NCBI GenBank assembly: GCA_020633235.1
Contig: JACKEA010000004.1
Span: 926,606 to 990,605 of the forward strand
Direction: 5' to 3'
DNA length: 64,000 bases
Source of the DNA: Polyangiaceae bacterium
GTDB taxonomy: Bacteria; Myxococcota_A; Polyangia; Polyangiales; Polyangiaceae
The notes under the pieces were generated by a model, which saw only the letters and a program-made list of their open reading frames with translations, searched no databases and had not been told where the DNA came from. Shown here in pieces: positions 27,289-36,170 of this stretch (position 1 is its first letter; each line of letters starts with the position of its first letter). The position numbers and the translations under genes were made by a program.

Positions 27289-29049
27289 CTACTGCATGGG
27301 TGCGGCGCCACCCAAGAGAGAGGGCGGCGCGGCCACGGGTGGAGGCGCGGCGGCGGGCGTCTGCGCAGTCTTGATCTCCTCCTGAAGCTCCTCCACCACC
27401 TTCGGGGGCAGTCGCTTCTGGAGCTCGCAGGCCGAAGGGAAGCCCGCGGCGCACGCGACCACGATGAAGCGCGCGCCGCGCTTCGGATCGCGCTTGATGC
27501 CTTTGCCCTGGATGTACGCGATGCCCGCGAGCAGACAGGACGAGAGCTCTCCGGATTGACACAGCCGCTCCGCCAAGGCGACGCCTTCCTTCACCTTGCC
27601 CTTGCCACCGGCGCCCAGCGTGAGCGCCCGCGCGCGCATCGAGCACGCCTGTAGCGAGCCCATCTGCTCGCACGCGGTGTGCAACATCTCGAGGCCGCGA
27701 TCCATGTCGCGGCTGACGCCGCGGCCTTCGATCAGCGCGGCGCCCAGATAGCCGCAGCCGTTGCCGTCTCCCCCCTCGCAGCCCTTCTTGAACAAGGGCG
27801 TCGCGCGATCGGGATCCGGCTTGCCGTCGAGGCCCTGCATCACCATGCCGCCGAGCAAGGTGCAGCCGGGCGGGAAGCCTTGGTCGCAGGTGTCCTTCGC
27901 CCGCGCGACCGCCTTCTTGGGGTCGTGGGCGATGGGACCGGCGCCGCTGGCCTCCAGCATGGCCAGGGTGGTGCAGGCGTGGGCGCTGCCCGATTCACAG
28001 GCGTCGGTCACCAGCTTCGCGCCCTTCTTTTCGTCGTGGGGCAAGCCCGGGGCTCCCACCAGCATGGCGCGGCCCACGGCAGCGCAGCCGTCCGGCAGCC
28101 CGTGGTCGCAGGCGCGCTGGAAGTAGCTGATGGCCTTCTGCGGGTTGGGCCGCTCGCTGCCCCCGCCGGAGTAGAGCTCTCCCAGCAGGGCGCAGCCGGC
28201 GGGCGGTGCGTCCTCGCAGGCGTGCTCCAGGGCACGCACTCCGCGCGCCGTGTTCTGCTCCGCCCCGACGCCGGTGAGATAGCTCATGCCCACGTAGGCA
28301 CAGGCATCCGTGAGGTCGCCGTTGCACGCCTTCTCGAAGATGCCAAACGCCTTCTTTGCGTCGCGCTCGACACCGCCTTGGCCTTGATAGAGCAGAATCG
28401 CCTTGCCCAGGCAGCCGCGCTCCTCGCCCTTCTTGCAGGAGGCTTCGAAGTACTCCCGGGCCTTCTCGGCGTCGCGCTTCACCCCCAGGCCGTTCAGGTA
28501 GGCCAGGCCCAAGAGCGCGCAACCGCGTTGCTCGTCCGCCTTGCAGGCACCCTCCGCGAGCTGGATGCCGCGCTTGGGGTCATGACCCTTGCCGCCGCGG
28601 CCGAAGATCAGCAAATGGCCGAGCCCCGCGCAGCCGAGCTGGTTACCCTTGCCACAGGCCGTTTCGAAGCTCTTGGCCGCGGCGTCCACGTTGCGGGGTA
28701 CGCCCTTGCCGTTGTACTGGGCGCGGCCGATGCGGGCGCAACCCTCGGGGCTTCCAGCGGTGCAGGCCTTGTCGAAATAGCGGGCGGCGCGGATGAAGTC
28801 GGGGTTCTTGCCTTCGGAGTAGTCGCGGCCGAGCTTCACGCAGGCGTCCACGTCCGGCGGGACGCGCGAGCAAAGCTCGGTACAAGCGGCCTGCTCGCCC
28901 CCCTTGCAAGCGTCCTGGAGCGCCTGGAGGTCACCCGCGTGCGCGCTGCGCCACCACAGCCAGAAGATGATGCCGATGGCGGCCGCGGCCGTGAGGCCGA
29001 TGGCGGTCCACACCACCGGCGCGTTGGATTCCTGCTCGTAGGTCGTCAA
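27289..29049 (-). CDS. Membrane-anchored protein with ~14 Sel1-like repeats
   Basis: Residues about 12-38 form one transmembrane helix. Behind it lie roughly 14 Sel1/TPR-like repeats with the Hcp-type Cys pair in nearly every one (for example FDKACTAGSPEGCARIGRA). The pairs imply disulfides and thus a periplasmic location. The C-terminus is Pro/Ala rich. The first codon is TTG at 29049; GTGs at residues 12-13 are alternatives. The likely role is protein-protein scaffolding, with partners unknown. It is divergent from the S1-domain gene (108 bases), with a GCCG...CGGC hairpin between them. Confidence 0.85.
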   Translation of the reverse strand: MTTYEQESNAPVVWTAIGLTAAAAIGIIFWLWWRSAHAGDLQALQDACKGGEQAACTELCSRVPPDVDACVKLGRDYSEGKNPDFIRAARYFDKACTAGSPEGCARIGRAQYNGKGVPRNVDAAAKSFETACGKGNQLGCAGLGHLLIFGRGGKGHDPKRGIQLAEGACKADEQRGCALLGLAYLNGLGVKRDAEKAREYFEASCKKGEERGCLGKAILLYQGQGGVERDAKKAFGIFEKACNGDLTDACAYVGMSYLTGVGAEQNTARGVRALEHACEDAPPAGCALLGELYSGGGSERPNPQKAISYFQRACDHGLPDGCAAVGRAMLVGAPGLPHDEKKGAKLVTDACESGSAHACTTLAMLEASGAGPIAHDPKKAVARAKDTCDQGFPPGCTLLGGMVMQGLDGKPDPDRATPLFKKGCEGGDGNGCGYLGAALIEGRGVSRDMDRGLEMLHTACEQMGSLQACSMRARALTLGAGGKGKVKEGVALAERLCQSGELSSCLLAGIAYIQGKGIKRDPKRGARFIVVACAAGFPSACELQKRLPPKVVEELQEEIKTAQTPAAAPPPVAAPPSLLGGAAPMQ

Positions 29050-29157
29050 AGCGCGCGCAGCCTAGCCGCTTGACCCCGCAAACTTCACAAAAAACGCCGC
29101 TCCCGGCGCATTGTCGCCCGATGATTGGGACCGGGTCCTGTAAAGTGGCCCCGAATC

Positions 29158-30024
29158 ATGACCGAGGTCGCCACTTACCAAGCTTTCGCCAAGTCCCACC
29201 CCCCCGATACACAGGTGCAGGCCGTCTTGAAGGAGAAGTCCGCGCTCGGCTTCACGGTGCTGGTGCAGGGCACCGAGCTGTCCGGGACGATCCAGATGCA
29301 GGACATCGGCTCCGATCAGGACGATAGGGAGCTCCGGCACAAGTACACCGAACCGGGCGAGACCTTTCGCTGCTTCGTGAAACGAGTCGACGCCAGCGAA
29401 AGCAAAGTGCTGCTGACGATGATCGATCCCGCGAACGATCCGTGGCGGCGGCTCCCCGAGTCACTCGACGTGGGCTCCAAGGTCCAAGCCAAGGTGGTGG
29501 GATCCTCGCGCAACGGGTACGACCTCGAGATCGCCAAGGGTGTCGTCGGGCTGTTGCCGATCTCCGAGCTGGCCTGGGACCCGAAGAGCGCGCCGGGGCT
29601 GAAGGACGATGCCACGGTGGAGGTGGTCATCGCGGAGATCGCGCGCGGCGATCGACGGTTGGTGCTGAGCCGTCGGCGTCTGACGCGTCGGCCCGTTCGC
29701 GACTTCCATTCCGAGGACGTGGAGTGGGAGCGAGCCGTGGCTGCTGGAGCGACGGCCGACGAAGAAGCGCGCTTTCGGCGGCGGCTGTGGTTCGATCTGC
29801 TGGGAGCGGGCGTGGATGCGAGCGAACCGCGAGAGCCCGAGGGGTCGGATCCGCGGCCCCAAGAAACGCTGCGCATCTCCCGAGAGGGCGCCGACGGCGT
29901 CGTGATGGAGGCGGAGGGAGCCGGGCAATCCGTGGTGCTGTATCGCGACGGCAAGGTCGTCGGAGAAGCGCCGTTCGACCGTCGCTTCACTGCCGTGACC
30001 GAAGTGCGCCGCAGCACAGGCTGA
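29158..30024 (+). CDS. S1 RNA-binding domain protein
   Basis: The 288-residue protein has one or two S1-like OB folds. One spans residues 18-90; the clearer one (about 100-180) reads LDVGSKVQAKVV, NGYDLEIAKGVVGLLPISEL and DRRLVLSRRR. Such folds bind RNA or the ribosome. The rest (180-288) is acidic with a beta-rich tail. I start at ATG 29158 and not at 29125 because the longer frame adds an unlikely segment. It differs from RpsA in having few repeats. Role unknown. Confidence 0.82.
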   Translation: MTEVATYQAFAKSHPPDTQVQAVLKEKSALGFTVLVQGTELSGTIQMQDIGSDQDDRELRHKYTEPGETFRCFVKRVDASESKVLLTMIDPANDPWRRLPESLDVGSKVQAKVVGSSRNGYDLEIAKGVVGLLPISELAWDPKSAPGLKDDATVEVVIAEIARGDRRLVLSRRRLTRRPVRDFHSEDVEWERAVAAGATADEEARFRRRLWFDLLGAGVDASEPREPEGSDPRPQETLRISREGADGVVMEAEGAGQSVVLYRDGKVVGEAPFDRRFTAVTEVRRSTG

Positions 30025-30036
30025 CCTCACGCCAGC

Positions 30037-30057
30037 GTGGTTCCGCGGCGAACCGAC
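30037..30057. repeat. Dispersed extragenic repeat, single arm
   Basis: GTGGTTCCGCGGCGAACCGA lies 12 bases after the S1 gene's stop codon and directly before the terminator of the convergent lipoprotein gene. Confidence 0.7.
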
Positions 30058-30094
30058 AAAAGAAAAGCGGCGCCGGTCCGGAGACCAGCGCCGC
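30058..30094 (-). terminator. Intrinsic terminator of the large Cys-repeat lipoprotein gene
   Basis: Read on the reverse strand, GCGGCGC and GGTC pair with their complements around a CCGG loop (hairpin 30067-30094), followed by the T-rich tail that is AAAAGAAAA on the plus strand (30058-30066). It is located 24 bases after the stop codon at 30118. It is the best-formed terminator in the window. Confidence 0.85.
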
Positions 30095-30117
30095 AGGGGT
30101 GGAGGTGGCGAGGGTGA

Positions 30118-32574
30118 TCAGAACTGGCCGCAGAAGTCTCCCAGGCCGGGCACGGTGACGCAGGCCTTGGGCGTACCGCTGGTCATGTCGATGCTGCCCG
30201 AGGCGATGGTGGTGCAGCTGTTGTTGGTGGTGCAGTACTGGCCGCTCACGTCGCCGTACAGGCCGCTGTTGCCGATCTTGACCGTGACCTCGCCCACGAA
30301 GGTGCCGTAGTCGAAGTCGGGGATGGTCACCTTCTGCTCGCAGGTCTTCACCTTCTGGCAGGAGGCCGGAACGCTGCACGAAGCAGCCACCTGGCAGGTG
30401 TTGGCGACGCTGCAGCTGTTCTCCACGTTGCAGCTCTTGGCCACCTGGCAGGTCTTGGCCTTTTCGCACTTGCAGTTGGTGAAGCCGCCGCTGATGCACG
30501 AGCCGGCACACTCCGCCCAGCCGCTCAGGACCTTCACGCCGCACTGGGCCGCACTGGTCACCGTCGTGTACCCGCACGCGGCGCCATCCTTGGCGTAGGT
30601 GTAGCCGCACTTGGCGCCGTCCTTCACGTAGCTAGTGCCGCACTGGGCCGCGCTGGTAACGGTCTTGTAGCCGCAGGCCGCGCCGCTGGTGACGGTCTGG
30701 TAGCCGCACACGGCAGCGTCGGTCACGGCCTCGGTGCCGCACACGGCCGCGTCCGTCACCCACTGCGCGATCTCCTTGCCGGCGACGATGGGGATCGAAA
30801 CCTGGGCCTTGCCCTGGATGTCGACGCCGTTCTTGGTGATGTTGCCGCTCATGTCCACCAGCGAGAGGGGCGTCTGGAACTTGCCGCTGACGAACATGCC
30901 CGTGGAGTCGAGCTTGGCGTGGGCGTTGGCGGACAGGTCGATGCCTTTGACCGCGAGCTGGCCGTCCATGGTCACGTACCAATTGGTGGGGGTGCCGCCG
31001 AAGAAGGCCTCCACGGCCGCGTTGCCGTTCAGGCCGACGACGGGAGCGAAGCTGGTGGTCGCGGTGCCGGTCACCAACACGCCGTTCTTGTCGATGGTCA
31101 GATCTGCCTGCGCCACGCCGAGATCCGACAGGTTGATCCCCGTCCAGGCCTCGATGGAGCTGGCGTTGATCTTGTAGCTGCCCTCGGCCTTCAAGAACGA
31201 CTGCTCGATGTCACTGTTCAGGTAGCCAGCCACCTGCACGCTCTGATCGAAGGACACCGGAATCACCGGGGGCAGGCCGGTCTTGTCCGGAGCGATCTTG
31301 CCGCTGAAGTAGGCCCACTGCTCCTGGTCCGTGAGCTTGGCCACGACGGTGGCGCTGGCTACGGGGATGTCGAGCGTGATGGGGAGCTTCTTGTAGCCGA
31401 GAGACACCGCCAGGTCCGCGTTGGCGCCGAGTTGGATGCCGCCGGCGGGATCCACGAACACGCTCTTGCCGTCGTCGTTCGGGTCCACGTCGATGACGGT
31501 GTTACCGGAGATGCTGAGCGGGATCTTGGGACCGAGGGAGATGCCGCCCTCGAGCCACAGGTGACCGTTGAACGGCTTGGCTTGTTGCTCCACGCCCCAG
31601 GTGTTCGCCGGAGTGAAGGGAATGAGGCCCTGCCAGGACATCCCGATTCCGGCGTCGTCGATGGGAGACAGGCCGCCGAAGGAAAGCAAGTCACCCTTCA
31701 CGAACAGGTAGGGGTCGAAGGGATCGATCACGATGGTGTTGCTGGTGCCACCCGGGACGCTCACCTTCGCAGTGCCCAGGTTCATGCCCAGCCCGGCCGA
31801 GAACGTGAGGTAGAAGTAGTGCCGGTCGTCCTGCATCGGCGCGTCGACGTTCTCGATGTTCTTGCCGAGGTCCCAACCGATGCTGGCGTACACCAGGTCG
31901 TCGAAGCTGGCGTTCTCGCCCAGGCCGAAGGCCGGAAACGGAACGCGGCAGGTGCCGCTCACGGACTGAAGTCCTTCGCCCTTGGCAGAGTCGTACTCGA
32001 GCTTGATGTGCGCTTCGGCGAGCAGCAGCTGTTGGCCCTTCGGCAGCTGAACCAAGAGCGAGCCGTCGATCTGAAAGCCGTTCTGCAAGGCCTTGACGTT
32101 CTTGGCCAAGGTCTTCAGCGCGACCGGGAGCTTGCCCTTGGGGTCGAGGGTGAAGCTCGCGAAGCCGTTCGGGGCGACGGCTCCGTCCTGTCCGGGGGTT
32201 GCGTTCGAGCCGCCGGCGCTGCCGCCCGTGCCAGCGCTCGCGCCAGCAGCACCGCCGCTGCCCGCGTTCGGGTCCTGACTCGCGCTGCAGCCGGTGCCGT
32301 CTACGGCCTCGCCGGCCGGCGTGTCGGGGCACAAGTCCTGATCGGTCGGAACGCCGTCGCCGTCGCCGTCCTGGCTCTCGCCGCAGCCTTGCGCGTCGGT
32401 CCACTCACCGGCGGCCGCTTCCGGGCACTTGTCCTGCGCCGCGGGCACGTTGTCATGGTCGGCGTCGCTGGCGGGATCCACGCCATTGCCCTGGGAGGCG
32501 TCGGTGGAGGCGGAGCAGCCGCCGAGCAGAGCGGCAAAGAGCACGAGGGAGGTGAAGGCGGTGGTGCGAGACAT
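30118..32574 (-). CDS. Large lipoprotein with thrombospondin-3-like motif and C-terminal Cys repeats
   Basis: This 818-residue lipoprotein has a lipobox (ALLGGCS). Residues ~28-100 carry Asp-rich calcium-binding motifs (DADHDNVP, GDGDGVPTDQD) of the thrombospondin type 3 kind, then a Gly linker. About 490 beta-rich residues follow that I cannot assign. The C-terminal part is striking: 6-7 repeats of about 11 residues (VTSAAQCGYKTV type), then a run of Cys every 7 residues (CQVAKSCNVENSC). Start at 32574 uses an AGGAG about 12 bases upstream. It ends with an intrinsic terminator. Calcium-dependent, disulfide-rich surface structure is inferred. Confidence 0.8.
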   Translation of the reverse strand: MSRTTAFTSLVLFAALLGGCSASTDASQGNGVDPASDADHDNVPAAQDKCPEAAAGEWTDAQGCGESQDGDGDGVPTDQDLCPDTPAGEAVDGTGCSASQDPNAGSGGAAGASAGTGGSAGGSNATPGQDGAVAPNGFASFTLDPKGKLPVALKTLAKNVKALQNGFQIDGSLLVQLPKGQQLLLAEAHIKLEYDSAKGEGLQSVSGTCRVPFPAFGLGENASFDDLVYASIGWDLGKNIENVDAPMQDDRHYFYLTFSAGLGMNLGTAKVSVPGGTSNTIVIDPFDPYLFVKGDLLSFGGLSPIDDAGIGMSWQGLIPFTPANTWGVEQQAKPFNGHLWLEGGISLGPKIPLSISGNTVIDVDPNDDGKSVFVDPAGGIQLGANADLAVSLGYKKLPITLDIPVASATVVAKLTDQEQWAYFSGKIAPDKTGLPPVIPVSFDQSVQVAGYLNSDIEQSFLKAEGSYKINASSIEAWTGINLSDLGVAQADLTIDKNGVLVTGTATTSFAPVVGLNGNAAVEAFFGGTPTNWYVTMDGQLAVKGIDLSANAHAKLDSTGMFVSGKFQTPLSLVDMSGNITKNGVDIQGKAQVSIPIVAGKEIAQWVTDAAVCGTEAVTDAAVCGYQTVTSGAACGYKTVTSAAQCGTSYVKDGAKCGYTYAKDGAACGYTTVTSAAQCGVKVLSGWAECAGSCISGGFTNCKCEKAKTCQVAKSCNVENSCSVANTCQVAASCSVPASCQKVKTCEQKVTIPDFDYGTFVGEVTVKIGNSGLYGDVSGQYCTTNNSCTTIASGSIDMTSGTPKACVTVPGLGDFCGQF

Positions 32575-32661
32575 GGGTCGTGATTTCTCCTTTTTGGTGA
32601 GCAGGTGCCGCTCCCTTTTCACGACTCATGCCAAAAACCAACTCGCTGAAATCATTAGATT

Positions 32662-32684
32662 TTGTTGGTCCGCCGCGGAACCTC
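32662..32684. repeat. Dispersed extragenic repeat, single arm
   Basis: TGTTGGTCCGCCGCGGAACC, matching the consensus fully, lies in the divergent intergenic region between the Cys-repeat lipoprotein and the sigma54 activator. Confidence 0.75.
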
Positions 32685-32743
32685 GTGCAAGCCCTTGCAC
32701 CGGCTCCGGGAAGTCGCGTGCACGACCGTGCACCCCCTTGCAC
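32685..32743. promoter_or_regulatory. Cluster of GTGCAC/TTGCAC sites upstream of the sigma54 activator
   Basis: GTGCAA (32685) and TTGCAC (32695) form an inverted pair. Then GTGCAC at 32718, GTGCAC at 32728 and TTGCAC at 32738 are direct repeats exactly 10 bases apart, that is one helical turn. This phased arrangement suggests a cooperative regulator binding site upstream of the activator gene. Which protein binds is unknown. Confidence 0.55.
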
Positions 32744-32796
32744 CCGTCAGTGCGCGTCCGCGCGTCGCGCGTGAATGCGATAAAGATCCCCCGCCC

Positions 32797-34191
32797 ATGT
32801 CCGCCGCGGAAGACACCGCCCGCCAGGACGCCTGGCACTCCGTCGAGACCAGCTTCGCTGCGCTGGGGCGCGCCGTGCTGATCCTGGATGCGGCCTACCA
32901 CGTACTGCAGGCCAGCTACTTCCTCGACACCTTCGTGTGCGAGGGCACGCGCGATCGACTCCTGGGTCGCTCGGTGAGCGACTTGCTCGGCAGCCGGCTG
33001 TTCGTCCCGGGGGACGCACTGCATCGCGCGTTGTCGCAAGGGCACCGCGCGGAGGGGCGGCGCGCCTTCATCAAGTGCCCGCGCACGGGCGCTCAGCTCG
33101 TGTCCCTGTCCGTCGCGCCGTTGCCGGGACCGGACGTGCGGGTGCTCCACGATCGCGCGCGCTTCATCGTGGTGATCCGACCTGCAGATGCGCCGGGGCT
33201 ACCGAACGAGATGGACGACGCCCTGCTCGCCCGCTCACCGGGAATGCTGCAGATCGTGTCCATGGTCGAGGCGCTCAGCGAGTCTGAGGCCACGGTGCTC
33301 ATCACCGGCGAGAGCGGAACGGGCAAGGAGGTGGTCGCCCGCGCCATCCACGCCCACTCGCCGCGGGCGAGCGGGCCCTTCGTGGCCGTGAACACCGGCG
33401 CCATTCCCGGTCCGCTGCTCGAGAGCGAGCTGTTCGGCCACGTGCGCGGCGCCTTCACCGGTGCCGTGCGCGACCGGCGCGGGTCCATCGAGCTCGCCAG
33501 CGGCGGTACGTTGTTCCTGGACGAAATCGGGGAGATGTCGCCGGAGCTGCAGGTGAAGCTGCTTCGTGTGGTCCAGGAGCGCGAGTATTCGCGGCTCGGC
33601 GAGAGCGACACCCGAGAGGTGGATGCGCGCATCATCGCCGCGACTCACGTCGATCTGGAGCGCGCCGTGCGCGAGCGCCGCTTCCGAGAAGACCTCTACT
33701 ATCGGCTGCGGGTGGTTCCCATCGCCATTCCACCGCTGCGGCAGCGGCCGGAAGACATCGGCCCTCTCGCGCACCACCTCCTGCTTCGCATCACCTCCCG
33801 CGCGGAGCGCGCTCTGCAGCTGTCGCCCGACGCTCTGGACGTGATGATGCGCTACCCCTGGCCGGGCAACGTGCGCCAGCTCGAGAACGCCCTCGAGTTC
33901 GCCGTTGCCCTGTGTCAGGGCCAAACGCTGCAGGTCGAGCACCTGCCGCCGGAGGTCCGCATGGACGCTCCGGAGCCGCCGGACGAGACCGAGCCGCGGG
34001 TGAAGAGCGAAGAGCCGCCGCCCTGGCCCGCGGTGGCGCCAACGCCGCCGCCGGAGGGCGAGAGCGACGAAGCGACCAAGCTGCGCTCTACCCTCGACGC
34101 CCATCGCTGGAACCGCCAAGCCGTGGCGGACGCCCTCGGTATCAGTCGCACTACCCTGTGGCGGCGCATGCGTGCGCTCGGGCTCGAGTAG
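32797..34191 (+). CDS. Sigma54-dependent transcriptional activator (PAS-like sensor, AAA+, Fis-type HTH)
   Basis: The 464-residue protein has a PAS-like sensor region (~1-130), then a sigma54 AAA+ domain (~140-370). Its Walker A is GESGTGKE, its sigma54-contacting loop is GAFTGA, its Walker B is GGTLFLDEIGEM, and its arginine-finger region is FREDLYYRL. A Pro-rich linker then leads to a Fis-type HTH (NRQAVADALGISRTTLWRRM). There is no receiver domain, so the input signal enters via the PAS region. The next gene, a 12-haem cytochrome, starts directly after its stop. A -24/-12 promoter sits before the sulfur operon 3.4 kb away, making it a plausible target. Confidence 0.92.
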   Translation: MSAAEDTARQDAWHSVETSFAALGRAVLILDAAYHVLQASYFLDTFVCEGTRDRLLGRSVSDLLGSRLFVPGDALHRALSQGHRAEGRRAFIKCPRTGAQLVSLSVAPLPGPDVRVLHDRARFIVVIRPADAPGLPNEMDDALLARSPGMLQIVSMVEALSESEATVLITGESGTGKEVVARAIHAHSPRASGPFVAVNTGAIPGPLLESELFGHVRGAFTGAVRDRRGSIELASGGTLFLDEIGEMSPELQVKLLRVVQEREYSRLGESDTREVDARIIAATHVDLERAVRERRFREDLYYRLRVVPIAIPPLRQRPEDIGPLAHHLLLRITSRAERALQLSPDALDVMMRYPWPGNVRQLENALEFAVALCQGQTLQVEHLPPEVRMDAPEPPDETEPRVKSEEPPPWPAVAPTPPPEGESDEATKLRSTLDAHRWNRQAVADALGISRTTLWRRMRALGLE

Positions 34192-35973
34192 GTGTTGGAC
34201 GAAAAACGCTACTTGCGCATGGTGGCCATCTCGAGCTCTGCGCTCGTTGGCTTGGTGGCGTTGCTTTGTGTCGCGTTGCTGCGGGGACCGAAAACGCAGC
34301 CGGCGACGTTGGGGGCGGCGCCACCGGACGGCTGCGTCGCGTGCCACTCGGACCCCAAGGACGATCCCGGCGGGGCGCACGCGGCGGCTCTGGTGGGTTG
34401 TGCCTCCTGCCACCTGGGGGACCGCGAAGCGTCCACCAAGGAGGCGGCGCACGCCGGCATGGAGCCCGAGCCCGGGGCGCTTTCCACCGTGAAGAAGACG
34501 TGCGGCAGCTGCCACGCCCGCGAAGCGGAGCGCGTGCTCACTTCGCTGATGGCGACGGGTCGCGGCATCGTGTCGGTCGATCGCTGGGCGTTCGGAGAGA
34601 TCCCGGAGCCGAACACGCTGCAGTCGATGGCCGAGGTGCTGGCGGCCAAGGCGCCGACGCCTGGGGAAGACCACGTCCGGCGGTTGTGCGGGGGCTGTCA
34701 CCTCGGTACCCGAAAGGACAATCGCGACGACGCCATTCGCGGCGTGGGCTCGGGCTGTAGTGGGTGCCACGTCGCCTCGAAGCGAACGGATGGCGATCCA
34801 CACCCAGTGATCTTCGGCGTGGTCCCGGATCGTCAGTGCCTGGGCTGTCACTCGCGTAGTGCACGCCTCTCGCTCTCCTATCAGGGGCTCGCGGAGATCT
34901 CCGGCGCAACTCCGTGTGAGAAACCGACGACCCTGTTCGATGGCCGCAAGGGCTGCTCGCTGCCGGAGGACGTGCACCACGCGGCGGGTCTCGAGTGCGT
35001 GGACTGCCACCTGCACACGGAGCTGATGGGGGACGGCACTGCGCGTCCGCGCGCGCGACAGCAGCTCGAGATACGGTGTCAGACCTGCCACGGCCCGGCG
35101 AAGGACGCGCGCTGGGAGCAGGTGAAGGACCCCATCAGTCGGGATCTGCTCCGCATGCGCAAGCAACAGCGCGCGCCCGAAGAACGCGTGCGTCTGGGTG
35201 CGCGCGGCACCCCCGTCTCCAATTTGCGCCCGAGTGGGCCGCGCACCTGGCAGCTCGAGCCCAAGAGCGGCGGTGCGGCGCTCGTCGTCAAGCAGACCCC
35301 GGCCGACGCGAACCACGCCCTGAAGGGACACGATCGGCTGTCCTGCGCCGCGTGCCACTCCGCCTGGATCCCGACCTGTCCCAGCTGCCACACTTCCTTC
35401 GACCCCGGCGGAAAGCAGTGGGACTTCGGGCGCGCCGCAGAAGCGTCCGGTGCTTGGCGCGAGTCGAACGACGGCATGGGCTACGGCGCCCCCGGGCTCG
35501 CCGTCGCCGGCGACCGCATCCAGCCCGGGGCCCCCGGCATGATCGCGACGTTGGATGCCACGGCGGCGGGCGGAGAAAAGCGCGAGCTCCGGCTAGTGAG
35601 CACCTTCGATCCGCACACCACGGGGAAGCGCGCGCGGAGCTGCGCGTCGTGCCACCGCTCGGCCACCGCTCTGGGCCTGGGTACGGGGCGCCTCGAGCTC
35701 GGGGCGGCGGCTCCCCGCTTCACGCCCGCGCACGACGACGGCTGGACACGCCTCTTTCCTGCCGCTCCGGCCCGGGGCACCCACGCGGACGCACGCGGTT
35801 TGAATGCGGACGAACAGCGCCGCGTGCTGCAGGTCGGCGTGTGCGTCGAGTGTCACTCACGCGCCGACGACGTGGTGTGGCGGGATTTCCGGGCGTCCGT
35901 TCGCCGCCTGCAGCGGGGCGTCGCGTCCTGCAAGGGCCGCGTCCCGCCCTGGTTCCGCATTCCGCAGTGGTGA
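34192..35973 (+). CDS. Dodecahaem c-type cytochrome
   Basis: The 593-residue protein has an N-terminal membrane anchor (residues ~10-31) and twelve CxxCH haem sites (for example CVACH, CASCH, CPSCH, CVECH, from residue ~48 to ~565). It lacks a known fold signature such as NrfA or HAO. A long stretch without haems (~300-390) may be a separate domain. It should be a periplasmic electron carrier anchored to the membrane. GTG at 34192 follows the activator's stop with no gap; ATG at 34219 is a possible alternative. It probably shares a transcript with the activator and may exchange electrons with the nearby molybdoenzyme. Confidence 0.85.
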   Translation: MLDEKRYLRMVAISSSALVGLVALLCVALLRGPKTQPATLGAAPPDGCVACHSDPKDDPGGAHAAALVGCASCHLGDREASTKEAAHAGMEPEPGALSTVKKTCGSCHAREAERVLTSLMATGRGIVSVDRWAFGEIPEPNTLQSMAEVLAAKAPTPGEDHVRRLCGGCHLGTRKDNRDDAIRGVGSGCSGCHVASKRTDGDPHPVIFGVVPDRQCLGCHSRSARLSLSYQGLAEISGATPCEKPTTLFDGRKGCSLPEDVHHAAGLECVDCHLHTELMGDGTARPRARQQLEIRCQTCHGPAKDARWEQVKDPISRDLLRMRKQQRAPEERVRLGARGTPVSNLRPSGPRTWQLEPKSGGAALVVKQTPADANHALKGHDRLSCAACHSAWIPTCPSCHTSFDPGGKQWDFGRAAEASGAWRESNDGMGYGAPGLAVAGDRIQPGAPGMIATLDATAAGGEKRELRLVSTFDPHTTGKRARSCASCHRSATALGLGTGRLELGAAAPRFTPAHDDGWTRLFPAAPARGTHADARGLNADEQRRVLQVGVCVECHSRADDVVWRDFRASVRRLQRGVASCKGRVPPWFRIPQW

Positions 35974-36025
35974 CGCTTCACGCAATCGTCACTGCGTTGC
36001 AGCGCAAGCGCGCTACACCCCGAGC

Positions 36026-36169
36026 ATGCGTTGTCCCCGGTGTGGCGCCAAAGACGTGCATCGTTCACGAACGCGCAACCTGCTCGAGAAGCTTCAGAAG
36101 CGAGTCCTGGGTCTACGCCCTTGGCGCTGCGCGCACTGCGACCATCGCTTCGTCGGCCCGCGCCGTTAG
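36026..36169 (+). CDS. Small zinc-ribbon protein
   Basis: The 47-residue product holds two Cys pairs, MRCPRCGAKD and WRCAHCDHRF, separated by a basic helix-like segment (RNLLEKLQKRVLGLRP). It has the form of short treble-clef or zinc-ribbon proteins seen in many bacteria. It was too short for usual ORF cutoffs. ATG at 36026 is the only plausible start. Its partner and role are unknown. Confidence 0.7.
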   Translation: MRCPRCGAKDVHRSRTRNLLEKLQKRVLGLRPWRCAHCDHRFVGPRR

Positions 36170-36170
36170 C

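Noticed and set aside
32615..32637. A second sigma54 promoter for the large Cys-repeat lipoprotein
   Set aside because: On the reverse strand TGGCATGAGTCGTGA has GG but GA instead of GC at the -12 position.
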